The notes under the pieces were generated by a model, which searched no databases, was not told the DNA's origin, and was given only the letters and a program-made list of their open reading frames with translations. The position numbers were made by a program, and so were the translations under genes. This document shows, one piece after another, positions 31,566 through 38,055 of a stretch of DNA of 42,614 nucleotides. The stretch's first letter is position 1; each line of letters starts with the position of its first letter. The stretch lies in the IMG/VR virus record IMGVR_UViG_3300044712_000392, positions 1-42,614 of that record; one strand, written 5' to 3'. This DNA is from a virus.

Positions 31566-31751
31566 ATGTTTCTGTATCCGCTGTTTGCTATCTGGAACGG
31601 TGCGAGTTCATCGAGCTACACCAGGCGCGGTCTGCAACTTCTGTTCTATGGTATCGGCTATATTGAATATTCTACACCTTATCATTTCCCCGACGCAATA
31701 CATATTTCTCGGAAGCAATGTCAGGATGATACAACACTGTCATATTTATGA
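31566..31751 (+). CDS. possible small hydrophobic ORF (61 aa)
   Basis: Begins MFLYPLFAIWNGASSSSYTR with a hydrophobic N-terminus. A purine-rich GGAGGGGACAGGGG lies 10-20 bases upstream, imperfectly spaced. No promoter or family; listed as tentative. Confidence 0.25.
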   Translation: MFLYPLFAIWNGASSSSYTRRGLQLLFYGIGYIEYSTPYHFPDAIHISRKQCQDDTTLSYL

Positions 31752-31887
31752 CGATTTCAGAATCATGCAACAGCTTGTTTTTGCAATACGTTTTGCCTTC
31801 TTGTGTTGTCATCGTTCCAATATCGAACACATTGCTTCTGAGAAATGATACAGTTCCCCCCCGTTTCTCACGCTCATTCCCTCCCTC

Positions 31888-31903
31888 ATTTCTCCCACGA
31901 AAT
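31888..31903. promoter_or_regulatory. near-palindrome ATTTCT-CCCA-CGAAAT (site 7)
   Basis: It matches the family except one arm base and lies upstream of the plus-strand operon promoter. Confidence 0.35.
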
Positions 31904-31954
31904 AATTTATCATCAGCAATTCCATACACTTACCCCACTATTCCAACCTTTTCC

Positions 31955-31983
31955 TTGTGTTTGGCATGTGATATGCTTATAGA
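31955..31983 (+). promoter_or_regulatory. promoter of plus-strand small operon
   Basis: TTGTGT (31955-31960), 17 bp, TATAGA (31978-31983), about 50 bases before the start at 32034. Confidence 0.6.
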
Positions 31984-32033
31984 TATGTACATAACGGCGA
32001 AACAGGGAGAGCGAGAAAACGGAGGTGATAATC

Positions 32034-32336
32034 ATGAAATGCGAGAAATGCGGTAAAACACTGGAGCAGTACGAACGTTTTCACACGGTAACGAGTTATG
32101 TTCAGTACCCCCACAAGACAGAGCGGAGAGATTACACGACATGCCGTCATTGTTTTGAGGTGCACATTGAAGAAACAACCGGCTTTCCTAATGGCATGAC
32201 GGACGGACACAGGAAACAGTATTGCGACATGGGCGGCGAAGCGACTTTCTTGGAGTACAACAAATGCAACCTCGGATATGTCGAACAGCTTCGGAACAGC
32301 AAACATATGTTGATAAGGATGTACCTTGAGAACTAG
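32034..32336 (+). CDS. zinc-finger protein (100 aa), plus-strand operon
   Basis: Starts MKCEKCGKTLEQYERFHTVT. CEKCG and TTCRHCF form a zinc ribbon with the EVHIEETTGFPNGMT region after it. I chose the ATG at 32034 (GGAGGTGAT five bases upstream), not the in-frame GTG at 32025. It is one of two plus-strand genes opposed to the rest of the genome, so probably early or lysogenic. No known family. Confidence 0.7.
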   Translation: MKCEKCGKTLEQYERFHTVTSYVQYPHKTERRDYTTCRHCFEVHIEETTGFPNGMTDGHRKQYCDMGGEATFLEYNKCNLGYVEQLRNSKHMLIRMYLEN

Positions 32337-32394
32337 CAACCCCTTTCGCCACTATCACCAATCGCCTGATAATACAACGGAGGAGAAAAAGACG

Positions 32395-32619
32395 ATGAAA
32401 AAGACAATTGAAACCCCGACGCTGGCAATCCTTAACGAAACTGACGACCCTAAACGGTTCGGTGGCGAACTCCTGGGCGATGACGGACAGGGAAACGAAC
32501 TGTGGCTGTTCCGCTCGATTGACAAAGTGGCAAACCGCTGGTCTGACGACGAGGGCAACGTACAGTGGGATGATGACATCGAAGGATGGAATTATACCGA
32601 CGAATACGCTTTAGACTGA
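32395..32619 (+). CDS. small acidic protein (74 aa)
   Basis: Starts MKKTIETPTLAILNETDDPK, followed by GGELLGDDGQGNELWLFRS and a Trp/Asp-rich end (WDDDIEGWNYTDEYALD). The GGAGGA ribosome site is about 10 bases upstream. Highly acidic, so DNA mimicry or anti-host binding is conceivable, but this is speculation. No family recognised. Confidence 0.6.
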   Translation: MKKTIETPTLAILNETDDPKRFGGELLGDDGQGNELWLFRSIDKVANRWSDDEGNVQWDDDIEGWNYTDEYALD

Positions 32620-32749
32620 CATTCACGCGCCGCCGGTCGCTCACCGGCACCACCGCAAAGCCCACGGGCGACGCAAAGGAGAAAGAAAATGCTAAACATA
32701 GGCTAGCAACAAAAAACCTTGCGTAAAGTAATTACGCCAATACTTTAGG
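32620..32749. other. gap between convergent small operons
   Basis: It contains a stem-loop GCCGGT-CGCTC-ACCGGC (about 32629-32645) and a GCGTAA-AGTAA-TTACGC dyad (about 32720-32736). A five-codon frame (MLNIG) at about 32688-32705 follows an excellent AAAGGAG; it may be a relic of a gene or a leader peptide. Confidence 0.4.
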
Positions 32750-33010
32750 CTAATACTCTCCGATATCGCATGGCTGATATGTCTGTTTCCTGCACATCTC
32801 GCACAATGTACCCGATACGGCTGTTTTCTCATCGTCGCATTCGGGGCAGGCGCACAAACAAGTTGCAACTGTCTCGGATGCCTCCGCTAGAATATCGTAC
32901 TTGATCATCTCTAGCGCACCAATTACCTCCGCATAACTCACGTTCAAGTTGTCTCTACCATTGTCGATTGCCTTGTTAATCTCGGAAACCAATTTATCAA
33001 CGTTTGTCAT
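32750..33010 (-). CDS. cysteine-rich early protein (86 aa)
   Basis: Begins MTNVDKLVSEINKAIDNGRD. Residues ~50-70 contain CLCACPECDDEK and later CEMCRK, giving zinc knuckles. AGGGG precedes the ATG. It is the last gene of the minus-strand early run. Function unknown. Confidence 0.65.
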   Translation of the reverse strand: MTNVDKLVSEINKAIDNGRDNLNVSYAEVIGALEMIKYDILAEASETVATCLCACPECDDEKTAVSGTLCEMCRKQTYQPCDIGEY

Positions 33011-33096
33011 TTCAAGCCCCTTTGTTTTGATGACCCCTGCCTTCCTATTCCCTACCCACCAAAAACGCCTCACGCGTCAAATATCGCTGTCCTGCG

Positions 33097-33252
33097 CTAC
33101 TTTCCGTCGTCCTCCCCTCGCTCGATGTAGTCACATACCGCATCAATGGCAGTGCCTAGTTCGTTCCGAGTTGGTGTTTTATAGGTGCCATCGTACCAAC
33201 GCCGACATTTATTGTACTGCCTCAGCATATCTACCGCTTCCCTGATTTCCAT
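33097..33252 (-). CDS. small helical protein (51 aa)
   Basis: Begins MEIREAVDMLRQYNKCRRWY and includes TRNELGTAIDAVCDYIERGE. It starts at the stop of the upstream gene (TAATG overlap). No family recognised; the tight coupling supports it being real. Confidence 0.65.
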   Translation of the reverse strand: MEIREAVDMLRQYNKCRRWYDGTYKTPTRNELGTAIDAVCDYIERGEDDGK

Positions 33253-33602
33253 TATCGCATATTCTCCTTGCTGACAAGCCGCGCTATTTGGAAACTAGAG
33301 GGAATTAACGCTACTTCTCCAATGCCAACACCGTTCCCCCATTGCAGATCTATTTGTCTATCTCGCAATGTGATGTAAAGCCGAACCCCTTGATGTTCTA
33401 TTGTGAGATTGTTACCTTGTACATATCGGCGTTTCGATGACGATCCTCGCCCCTCGCCTGTGCAAACATAATCATCAACAAAGATCGGTGATGGTGTCTG
33501 GTTATCTACATACTCATTCAATGCCCGTACTGCCGCATCCCTCTGTCTAGCGATGCCCTTAATGTGTTCTTGCGCCCATTTTGGTAATTTTGTTATTTCC
33601 AT
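33252..33602 (-). CDS. DUF7239-like phage protein (116 aa)
   Basis: MEITKLPKWAQEHIKGIARQ, then RDAAVRALNEYVDNQTPSPI and a beta part RRYVQGNNLTIEHQGVRLYI. I recognise this N-terminal (LPKWAQEHI, RDAAVRALNE) pattern as a common early phage family, named DUF7239 in my recollection. GGAGGTGGT precedes the ATG. Function undefined. Confidence 0.7.
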   Translation of the reverse strand: MEITKLPKWAQEHIKGIARQRDAAVRALNEYVDNQTPSPIFVDDYVCTGEGRGSSSKRRYVQGNNLTIEHQGVRLYITLRDRQIDLQWGNGVGIGEVALIPSSFQIARLVSKENMR

Positions 33603-33639
33603 ACCACCTCCAAACTATCGGATCGAGCGGACGGGCCGC

Positions 33640-33831
33640 TCATCCTCGATCTGTTATTTTTATGATTTCTACGCCAACCAAATGATAATGTTCGTAGGCA
33701 TCTTCACCGAACCCCCCGGAGGTCAAGCAACGTTCCAGGGTTTCAATATCACCGTCTATAGTTTCAAATGATTGCCCTTCGGCACCGCTTACATTGTCTT
33801 TCCAGTTTTTACTGACAATGAATCTGAGCAT
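33640..33831 (-). CDS. small hypothetical protein (63 aa)
   Basis: Begins MLRFIVSKNWKDNVSGAEGQ and ends YHLVGVEIIKITDRG. GGAGAG precedes the ATG. A small alpha/beta protein without recognised relatives. Confidence 0.6.
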   Translation of the reverse strand: MLRFIVSKNWKDNVSGAEGQSFETIDGDIETLERCLTSGGFGEDAYEHYHLVGVEIIKITDRG

Positions 33832-33871
33832 TTGTCTCTCCGATCTCTGGCAGAAAATAACCAGAACATAC

Positions 33872-33888
33872 GACCGGCCAGGCCGGTC
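33872..33888. other. 17-bp palindrome GACCGGCC-A-GGCCGGTC
   Basis: A perfect 8-bp-arm palindrome with a one-base centre in the gap between two early genes. It may be a protein-binding site. Confidence 0.3.
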
Positions 33889-33897
33889 AATTTATCG

Positions 33898-34113
33898 TTA
33901 CGCGCAAGAATCATCCATCTGCTTAATCGCGTCTTTGAACTCATAAATAGCTTCCCTAATGTCGCTGGCAATCCAATGCGAAGGGTATTTTTTCGCTTCA
34001 GTAATTCTGCATATTTCCGAATTCATCGACATTAACGTAAATCCTGCCGCTGTCAGCAATTTTTCTGCCGTATCGCGGTCAATAACAATCAAGTCCTTCA
34101 TCGGTATTATCAT
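33898..34113 (-). CDS. small hypothetical protein (71 aa)
   Basis: ATG at 34111-34113 (MIIPMKDLIVIDRDTAEKLL) with AAGGAG upstream. The later IASDIREAIYEFKDAIKQMD is a helix. No family recognised. Confidence 0.6.
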   Translation of the reverse strand: MIIPMKDLIVIDRDTAEKLLTAAGFTLMSMNSEICRITEAKKYPSHWIASDIREAIYEFKDAIKQMDDSCA

Positions 34114-34128
34114 TCTCAACTCCTTCCG

Positions 34129-34272
34129 TTAAAGTCCCAATTCCCCTTGCACCATATCCACCCGCGCAATCGCCTCTCCCTCGCTCATCCCTCCGTCATG
34201 CACCATAATGGCCAGCCTCTCTTCGCGGAGTTGGTCGGCATCAGAGAGTTGCAGGAACTCGCGGAGGGTCAT
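34129..34272 (-). CDS. small helical protein (47 aa)
   Basis: Begins MTLREFLQLSDADQLREERL and has MVHDGGMSEGEAIARVDMV. Its start overlaps the upstream stop (TAATG). The SEGEAIARVD helix suggests a small regulator-like fold; no function can be assigned. Confidence 0.6.
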   Translation of the reverse strand: MTLREFLQLSDADQLREERLAIMVHDGGMSEGEAIARVDMVQGELGL

Positions 34273-34469
34273 TATGTTAAAAATCTCATTCTGCCAGGGC
34301 ATACCATTTCAACCGTGCCATCATCTTTTTCGATTATTGCCGCCGTGAATGGTCCGGTAGCAGTGCCGTCAGAATATTCGATACAATCCGTTCCCCACCC
34401 ATGAAACTTGCCCTCATAAGAACCTGTCAATATGCCACCAGTATATGCTTTCACTTCCACCTTTCTCAT
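34272..34469 (-). CDS. small beta-rich protein (65 aa)
   Basis: The ATG at 34467-34469 (MRKVEVKAYTGGILTGSYEG) follows AAAGGGG. TATGPFTAAIIEKDDGTVEM follows. No family; it sits just after the replication gene. Confidence 0.6.
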   Translation of the reverse strand: MRKVEVKAYTGGILTGSYEGKFHGWGTDCIEYSDGTATGPFTAAIIEKDDGTVEMVCPGRMRFLT

Positions 34470-34479
34470 ATTCACCCCT

Positions 34480-35619
34480 TTAATTGTTTTCATGTATCCA
34501 GTCGCCTTCAGGCATGAACTTGCATCCCTGCACAAGTTTGAACGTCCTAGCAAGATTATTGGGGTTCACTCCTGCGTGTCGCCAGTTCTTACCCTTCTCG
34601 ATTTTAATTTTACCGTTTTCCATGCTGAGATACAGACGAGGTTTTTCAAGCGTAATGTCTCCACCTTTGCCGGTCCTGGCCCCGTGCTTTTTCTGAATCG
34701 CAATTATGGCAATGCCTGTTGTCAGCTTCTCGTAGATCTCTTTGAACATGGCCCCGACTTTCCAGAAATCCTCATGAAGCTCCAAAAAGTCGATGATGTT
34801 GATTTTGTCTGGTACTATCACATCTGCGAAGTTGGAACTTCGGTTGTATGCTGAAAATCGCCACTTATCGAGAGGAATGTCGAATTTTGATAAGCGATCA
34901 TGCATTTCACATTCTGACATTTCACTACTAAAGTAGTTTATATAATACTTATACATATTAGATCTTAGTATATTAAGCAGAAAAGCAGTCTTTCCGCTAT
35001 TTGGCGAACCTGCTATAACTACTAGGTTTTTCGGCATTATTTTGACGTATTCGCCTATTCCTAATGGCAAGTCTATCGGGAACTCGTCACCCGAGGCATT
35101 TCGCCAGTCCAACACCTCAAGATCTTGATCAACAATCCTATACATCCCCGCCCTACTTCCTTGTTTATTCAGCACTTTTTCTTGCGTAAGCCGGTGCAGA
35201 ATTTGCCGTATTGCTGCCTTATCTTGCTTTGTCACAACTTGTAACGCGGTGTAACAATCTGTCACAGATATGTCACCACTTGTCACAGAGATGATATTTA
35301 AGATCTCATCCCGGAGGTTACGCTTTTTGGTATCATCATCATCACCTCTGGCTAGTTCTGCGGCTAAAAGGCTAATGATTTTAGTCTTTAAATGGTTCGG
35401 GGCTCCACCCTTTGAAAGATATTCCCCCACTTCCGTCAAGCTGATAAATCCGGAGCCTTGTGACACGCTGTGACGAGGTTGTGACAAGTTGTTACACGGT
35501 GTGACAGTTGTGACGCTTGTGACAGGTTGTGACAATGGTGACGTTTGTGACAAAACTAGTGGGTCATCAGCCCACGGGCCAGGATCGTCGTCCTGCCAAA
35601 ATTGGGAGGCGTCATGCAT
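34480..35619 (-). CDS. phage replication protein with RecA/DnaB-type ATPase domain (379 aa)
   Basis: A low-complexity N-terminus (residues ~20-58, rich in Val-Thr, Ser-Gln and Pro) is followed by a winged-helix-like region (~85-165, including DCYTALQVVTKQDKAAIRQI), then an ATPase core with Walker A AGSPNSGKT (203-211), Walker B INIIDFLE (273-280) and IAIIAIQKKH (303-312). Such proteins (RepA/DnaB/RecA-like) load or act as the helicase. The DNA coding for the N-terminus and the winged-helix segment carries two clusters of TTGTGACA repeats, a likely origin. A stem-loop leader and promoter lie upstream. Confidence 0.8.
   Translation of the reverse strand: MHDASQFWQDDDPGPWADDPLVLSQTSPLSQPVTSVTTVTPCNNLSQPRHSVSQGSGFISLTEVGEYLSKGGAPNHLKTKIISLLAAELARGDDDDTKKRNLRDEILNIISVTSGDISVTDCYTALQVVTKQDKAAIRQILHRLTQEKVLNKQGSRAGMYRIVDQDLEVLDWRNASGDEFPIDLPLGIGEYVKIMPKNLVVIAGSPNSGKTAFLLNILRSNMYKYYINYFSSEMSECEMHDRLSKFDIPLDKWRFSAYNRSSNFADVIVPDKINIIDFLELHEDFWKVGAMFKEIYEKLTTGIAIIAIQKKHGARTGKGGDITLEKPRLYLSMENGKIKIEKGKNWRHAGVNPNNLARTFKLVQGCKFMPEGDWIHENN
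34917..34990. other. AT-rich segment inside the replication gene (candidate unwinding element)
   Basis: This stretch (start ACATTTCACTACTAAAGTAG) is much richer in A and T than the rest of the gene. It lies about 240 bp from the nearer iteron cluster, where a DNA-unwinding element would be expected. Confidence 0.4.
35229..35288. repeat. iteron cluster B (TGTCACA / TGTAACA), six copies
   Basis: Plus strand: TTTGTCACAA, TTGTAAC, TGTAACAA, TGTCACAG, TGTCACCA and TTGTCACAG occur within 60 bp. They are the inverse of the cluster A motif and encode residues 111-131 of the replication protein. Confidence 0.75.
35458..35553. repeat. iteron cluster A (TTGTGAC), about ten copies
   Basis: Ten copies or near-copies of TTGTGAC(A) in 96 bp on the plus strand, spaced about every 8-12 bases, encoding residues 23-54. 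The repetition also shows as VTSVTTVT in the protein. Confidence 0.8.
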
Positions 35620-35622
35620 GTC

Positions 35623-35790
35623 CTATTGCCTCCCTTGCCGTTCACATTCCTGTAATTTTTCATGGATCAGTTTACGAATGGCATATCTTGCAAGTTGCCC
35701 CGGCTTTATCTCAATCTCTTTAGCTATGGAGTGGAGTAATTGAAAGTCATCCTTGGTCAGCCTTACAGGAAAAGTTTCCGACAGTGCTTT
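35623..35790 (-). CDS. ribbon-helix-helix-like protein upstream of the replication gene (55 aa)
   Basis: Start MKALSETFPVRLTKDDFQLL, followed by HSIAKEIEIKPGQLARYAIR and KLIHEKL. The order (beta strand FPVRLTK, helix, turn IKPGQL, helix) is the RHH fold. I reject the upstream in-frame ATG at 35946 because it lies inside a -10 box (TATAAT) and has no ribosome site. GAGGTG precedes the chosen start. A regulator of the replication operon is likely. Confidence 0.65.
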   Translation of the reverse strand, partial: KALSETFPVRLTKDDFQLLHSIAKEIEIKPGQLARYAIRKLIHEKLQECERQGRQ

Positions 35791-35809
35791 CATCGACACC
35801 TCAACAAGA

Positions 35810-35847
35810 AAGCCCGAAGCATGTGGGGTCAGCACATGAACGGGCTT
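35810..35847 (-). promoter_or_regulatory. large stem-loop in the leader of the RHH-replication operon
   Basis: Nested arms: AAGCCCG (35810-35816) with CGGGCTT (35841-35847), and CATGTG (35820-35825) with CACATG (35833-35838), giving a 7+6 bp interrupted stem with a 7-base loop. It ends 20 bases before the RHH start and could be an attenuator or translation switch. Confidence 0.55.
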
Positions 35848-35942
35848 CCGGGTTTGACTGACAGTGCAGCCATAACCAAAGTATTTGCTACCGCATTCTG
35901 ACCCAATGCGTTTGCTGTTATTCAGTTTTGTCTCTACACTTT

Positions 35943-35972
35943 CCATTATAACCCAGCCAACTCTACGTCGTA
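35943..35972 (-). promoter_or_regulatory. promoter for RHH-replication genes
   Basis: Minus strand: TTTACG, 18 bp, TATAAT. The -10 is consensus. The leader to the RHH start is about 140 bases and contains the stem-loop. Confidence 0.6.
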
Positions 35973-36004
35973 AAGTGAGTATCTGTGATTATGCCTTGGT
36001 GGTG

Positions 36005-36226
36005 TCATCTATTGTCGTAATCACTACGCCGCATCTCAGCCAATGCCCGAGTGAGATCCATGCTGGCTCTGCGTACTGCGCCAGATTCGCGAGGATGGTA
36101 GTCATAATAATTGGCTGAATTACCATACCGTTCGTCTTGATCCTTATTCGCCTCATCAAGTTCATTGATAGCCGACATCAGACGCTTGATTTCAGTTTTA
36201 ACCTTGGCTACTCTATCTTTTTTCAT
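36005..36226 (-). CDS. coiled-coil small protein (73 aa)
   Basis: ATG at 36224-36226 (MKKDRVAKVKTEIKRLMSAI) with GGAG upstream. Charged helices throughout (INELDEANKDQDERYGNSAN). No family recognised. Confidence 0.6.
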   Translation of the reverse strand: MKKDRVAKVKTEIKRLMSAINELDEANKDQDERYGNSANYYDYHPRESGAVRRASMDLTRALAEMRRSDYDNR

Positions 36227-36405
36227 CTCATCTCCTTCCATGCACACTCGTAACAGAGGTATCGAAATATTCCATCAACCTCCGTTGCAATCCGCCCACT
36301 CCGACACTCCCCTGTGAGCCTGACAGGACACTTTTTACAGTCGTTCTGACAGGGGATAGCGCCGCAGAGGTGGCATGTGCCGCGAGCTATGCCGGTGACG
36401 CTCAT
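36223..36405 (-). CDS. zinc-binding protein (60 aa)
   Basis: Start MSVTGIARGTCHLCGAIPCQ, then NDCKKCPVRLTGEC and CYEC. At least three zinc knuckles. The start overlaps the preceding stop (ATGA). Confidence 0.65.
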   Translation of the reverse strand: MSVTGIARGTCHLCGAIPCQNDCKKCPVRLTGECRSGRIATEVDGIFRYLCYECAWKEMR

Positions 36406-36638
36406 AATTCCCCCTGTTCCCACTTCAGCTTTTCAGCCTTCGCCACCCTTGCCGCCTTCTTCTTGTCCTTCAATTCCCGTTTCCACACGTCTTCCCGTAC
36501 CAGATAATCAGTGTCAGGGCAGAGGACATAGTTGGTGCCTTTGATGACACATGCGCCGTAATACCGAGAAATGCTGAGTTGCGAATTGCGCCAGTAGTCC
36601 GGGCCGATGCGCTCGATTTTACTGGTGTCTAGACTCAT
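36402..36638 (-). CDS. small basic protein (78 aa)
   Basis: Begins MSLDTSKIERIGPDYWRNSQ, with a Lys-rich C-terminal helix (VWKRELKDKKKAARVAKAEK). GGGGG precedes the ATG. Overlaps neighbours at both ends. DNA or RNA binding is possible from charge only. Confidence 0.6.
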   Translation of the reverse strand: MSLDTSKIERIGPDYWRNSQLSISRYYGACVIKGTNYVLCPDTDYLVREDVWKRELKDKKKAARVAKAEKLKWEQGEL

Positions 36639-36937
36639 AATTCCCCCGTATCATGCACATGCTTGTGGCAATCCACACATAACGTCACCAGTTTATCCGG
36701 CGATACGAGCAGATGCCGATAGACGTAGTCAATAATCTTGTTCCATTCTACACCGTCGAGGTGGTGGATCTCCGTCTTGACCTCTCTACCCTTTGCCGCT
36801 GATTTCCTCTTGCCGCAAACTTGGCAAGTTTTGTTGTCTCTTTTCTCTGCTGCCGCACGTTCACGGCTTCTCAACCAGCATTGTCGCAGGGCAGACCGGA
36901 CTCGGGATCGAGGTGTAGTGGGGAGCTTTCTACTCAT
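36635..36937 (-). CDS. HNH-type protein, early operon (100 aa)
   Basis: The ATG at 36935-36937 (MSRKLPTTPRSRVRSALRQC) leads a basic N-terminus, followed by CQVCGKRKSAAKGREVKTEI, HHLDGVEWN (catalytic His) and LVTLCVDCHKHVHDTG. It is a compact HNH nuclease. Its start overlaps the end of the upstream gene. It differs from the larger HNH at 2957. Confidence 0.75.
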   Translation of the reverse strand: MSRKLPTTPRSRVRSALRQCWLRSRERAAAEKRDNKTCQVCGKRKSAAKGREVKTEIHHLDGVEWNKIIDYVYRHLLVSPDKLVTLCVDCHKHVHDTGEL

Positions 36938-37328
36938 TAGCCACCCCGTACTTTGCGCGGATCTTCTCGACCGCACAGAACATGGTACTCTTGTCGTAGC
37001 ACTCAGAAGGATTGTAATTGTCGCAACAATTTGTAGCTGCACAACACCGTTCCTCTACCTGTTCCATGATTTCACAGCACTCCCGCGCCACCCTCTTTCT
37101 CTCCATCGCAACAAGGTATTCCTGATCTGCGAGGTGGGTAGCGGCTAGGGCTGTCAACCGTTCGCACTCCTCGGCAAGCGTCTGCTTCGTTTTTTGGGCG
37201 CGTTGCAAGAGGATGGTGAGGCGATCGATTTCCCTTATAAGGAAAGAGATCCTACCCGCGACCTGTGGATTGAAACTGCCATTTACATTCGGGTGCGCCC
37301 ACCACGTTCTAATTTCCTCGATATTCAT
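36930..37328 (-). CDS. cysteine-rich coiled-coil protein (132 aa)
   Basis: ATG at 37326-37328 (MNIEEIRTWWAHPNVNGSFN) after GGAGGG. A helical middle (LAEECERLTALAATHLADQE) and a C-terminal cluster of cysteines (VEERCCAATNCCDNYNPSEC). Function unknown. Confidence 0.6.
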   Translation of the reverse strand: MNIEEIRTWWAHPNVNGSFNPQVAGRISFLIREIDRLTILLQRAQKTKQTLAEECERLTALAATHLADQEYLVAMERKRVARECCEIMEQVEERCCAATNCCDNYNPSECYDKSTMFCAVEKIRAKYGVANE

Positions 37329-37498
37329 TTTCCCTCCTGACATGCCGCCTCCATCCCATGCTTGAACCCATGTTCAAACGCCGTCCGGTAGTGAAAGCCA
37401 ATGATATTAAGGTTATCAATTTCAGGGTCGTGGGCTACCAGAAGATCCTCGATGTATTTCCAATGGTCCATAGCGAGTTTTTCGCCTTCTGCGCTCAT
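37325..37498 (-). CDS. small hypothetical protein (57 aa)
   Basis: ATG at 37496-37498 (MSAEGEKLAMDHWKYIEDLL) after GGGGG. The His-rich C-terminal FEHGFKHGMEAACQEGK ends at an ATGA overlap. Resembles a family of short phage proteins with GFxHG near the end; not named. Confidence 0.6.
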   Translation of the reverse strand: MSAEGEKLAMDHWKYIEDLLVAHDPEIDNLNIIGFHYRTAFEHGFKHGMEAACQEGK

Positions 37499-37749
37499 CG
37501 GTAATACCCCCTTCTGGCGCATCCAACCGCCACCCTGGTATAAGCTCCATAAGCATCAGCTTCGTGCCTCTCCATTGCGATATGAAGTAGCGTGTCTGCT
37601 GATTGCTGGCAGTCTACAGCTTCGTCTGCTACATGGTTCCAATCCTGCTTGAGTATCGCCGCGCCTACCTCCATCACTTCGGAAAGAAGGTGGAACCACT
37701 GGCGGTATATGGTGTTGCGGTCTGCGAAAATTGTTCTTGGGAAAAGCAA
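37495..37749 (-). CDS. MazG-like all-alpha NTP pyrophosphohydrolase (84 aa)
   Basis: Residues 24-27 (E-V-M-E) and 43-46 (E-A-V-D), 15 residues apart, form the ExxE...ExxD metal site of MazG-like enzymes that hydrolyse nucleoside triphosphates. The start is TTG at 37747-37749 with AGGAGG upstream. Such enzymes in phages may alter host nucleotide or alarmone pools. The C-terminal part is short, so function is probable, not certain. Confidence 0.65.
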   Translation of the reverse strand: MLFPRTIFADRNTIYRQWFHLLSEVMEVGAAILKQDWNHVADEAVDCQQSADTLLHIAMERHEADAYGAYTRVAVGCARRGYYR

Positions 37750-37770
37750 TGTTTCCTCCTAACTTTATAT

Positions 37771-38055
37771 TTAGTCCGCAACTGCCTTGCTTATTGCATC
37801 TCTTGCTTTTTCAAGTGCCTTAACAAGTGAGTATTTCGTCATCTCATCACCAGAAAGTACGCTTGCTGCCAGTTTAAGAGCGTCCAGTAGTTCAGGAGCG
37901 GCGGCAATCAATCTCGCATCTGCTTCTTCATAAACGTGGTCAGAGATGCATTCTCCATCATCGCCATATTGAATCTGGTAATTTGTGATTGCCTTATTGT
38001 TATAGTGAGGGCCAGCGTCAACCATCTTCCACGGAGCAGGTGTGTGTTTTGTCAT
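37771..38055 (-). CDS. phage TPAPW family early protein (94 aa)
   Basis: ATG at 38053-38055 (MTKHTPAPWKMVDAGPHYNN), with ADARLIAAAPELLDALKLAA in the middle, a common small phage family recognisable by these two segments. GGAGG precedes. Function unknown. Confidence 0.7.
   Translation of the reverse strand: MTKHTPAPWKMVDAGPHYNNKAITNYQIQYGDDGECISDHVYEEADARLIAAAPELLDALKLAASVLSGDEMTKYSLVKALEKARDAISKAVAD

Larger units (their letters stand above)
31339..31954. other. 600-bp region without a convincing gene
   Basis: It lies between the late operon start and the plus-strand small operon. It contains an open minus frame (31368-31535) with no usable start after a strong GGGAGGAGGAG, a weak plus frame (31566-31751) and a weak minus frame (about 31672-31809). 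Small inverted repeats CTCCCG...CGGGAG, ACGGTG...CACCGT and GCAGAT...ATCTGC occur at 31430-31545. No late promoter was recognised, though one is expected here. Confidence 0.5.

Noticed and set aside
35229-35553. CRISPR-like array interpretation of the TTGTGAC clusters
   Set aside because: The repeats are only 7-8 bases, irregularly spaced, lie inside a gene and have no spacers of constant length; iterons explain them better.
35623-35946. Longer version of the RHH protein starting at 35946
   Set aside because: Its ATG lies inside a consensus -10 box and no ribosome site precedes it.
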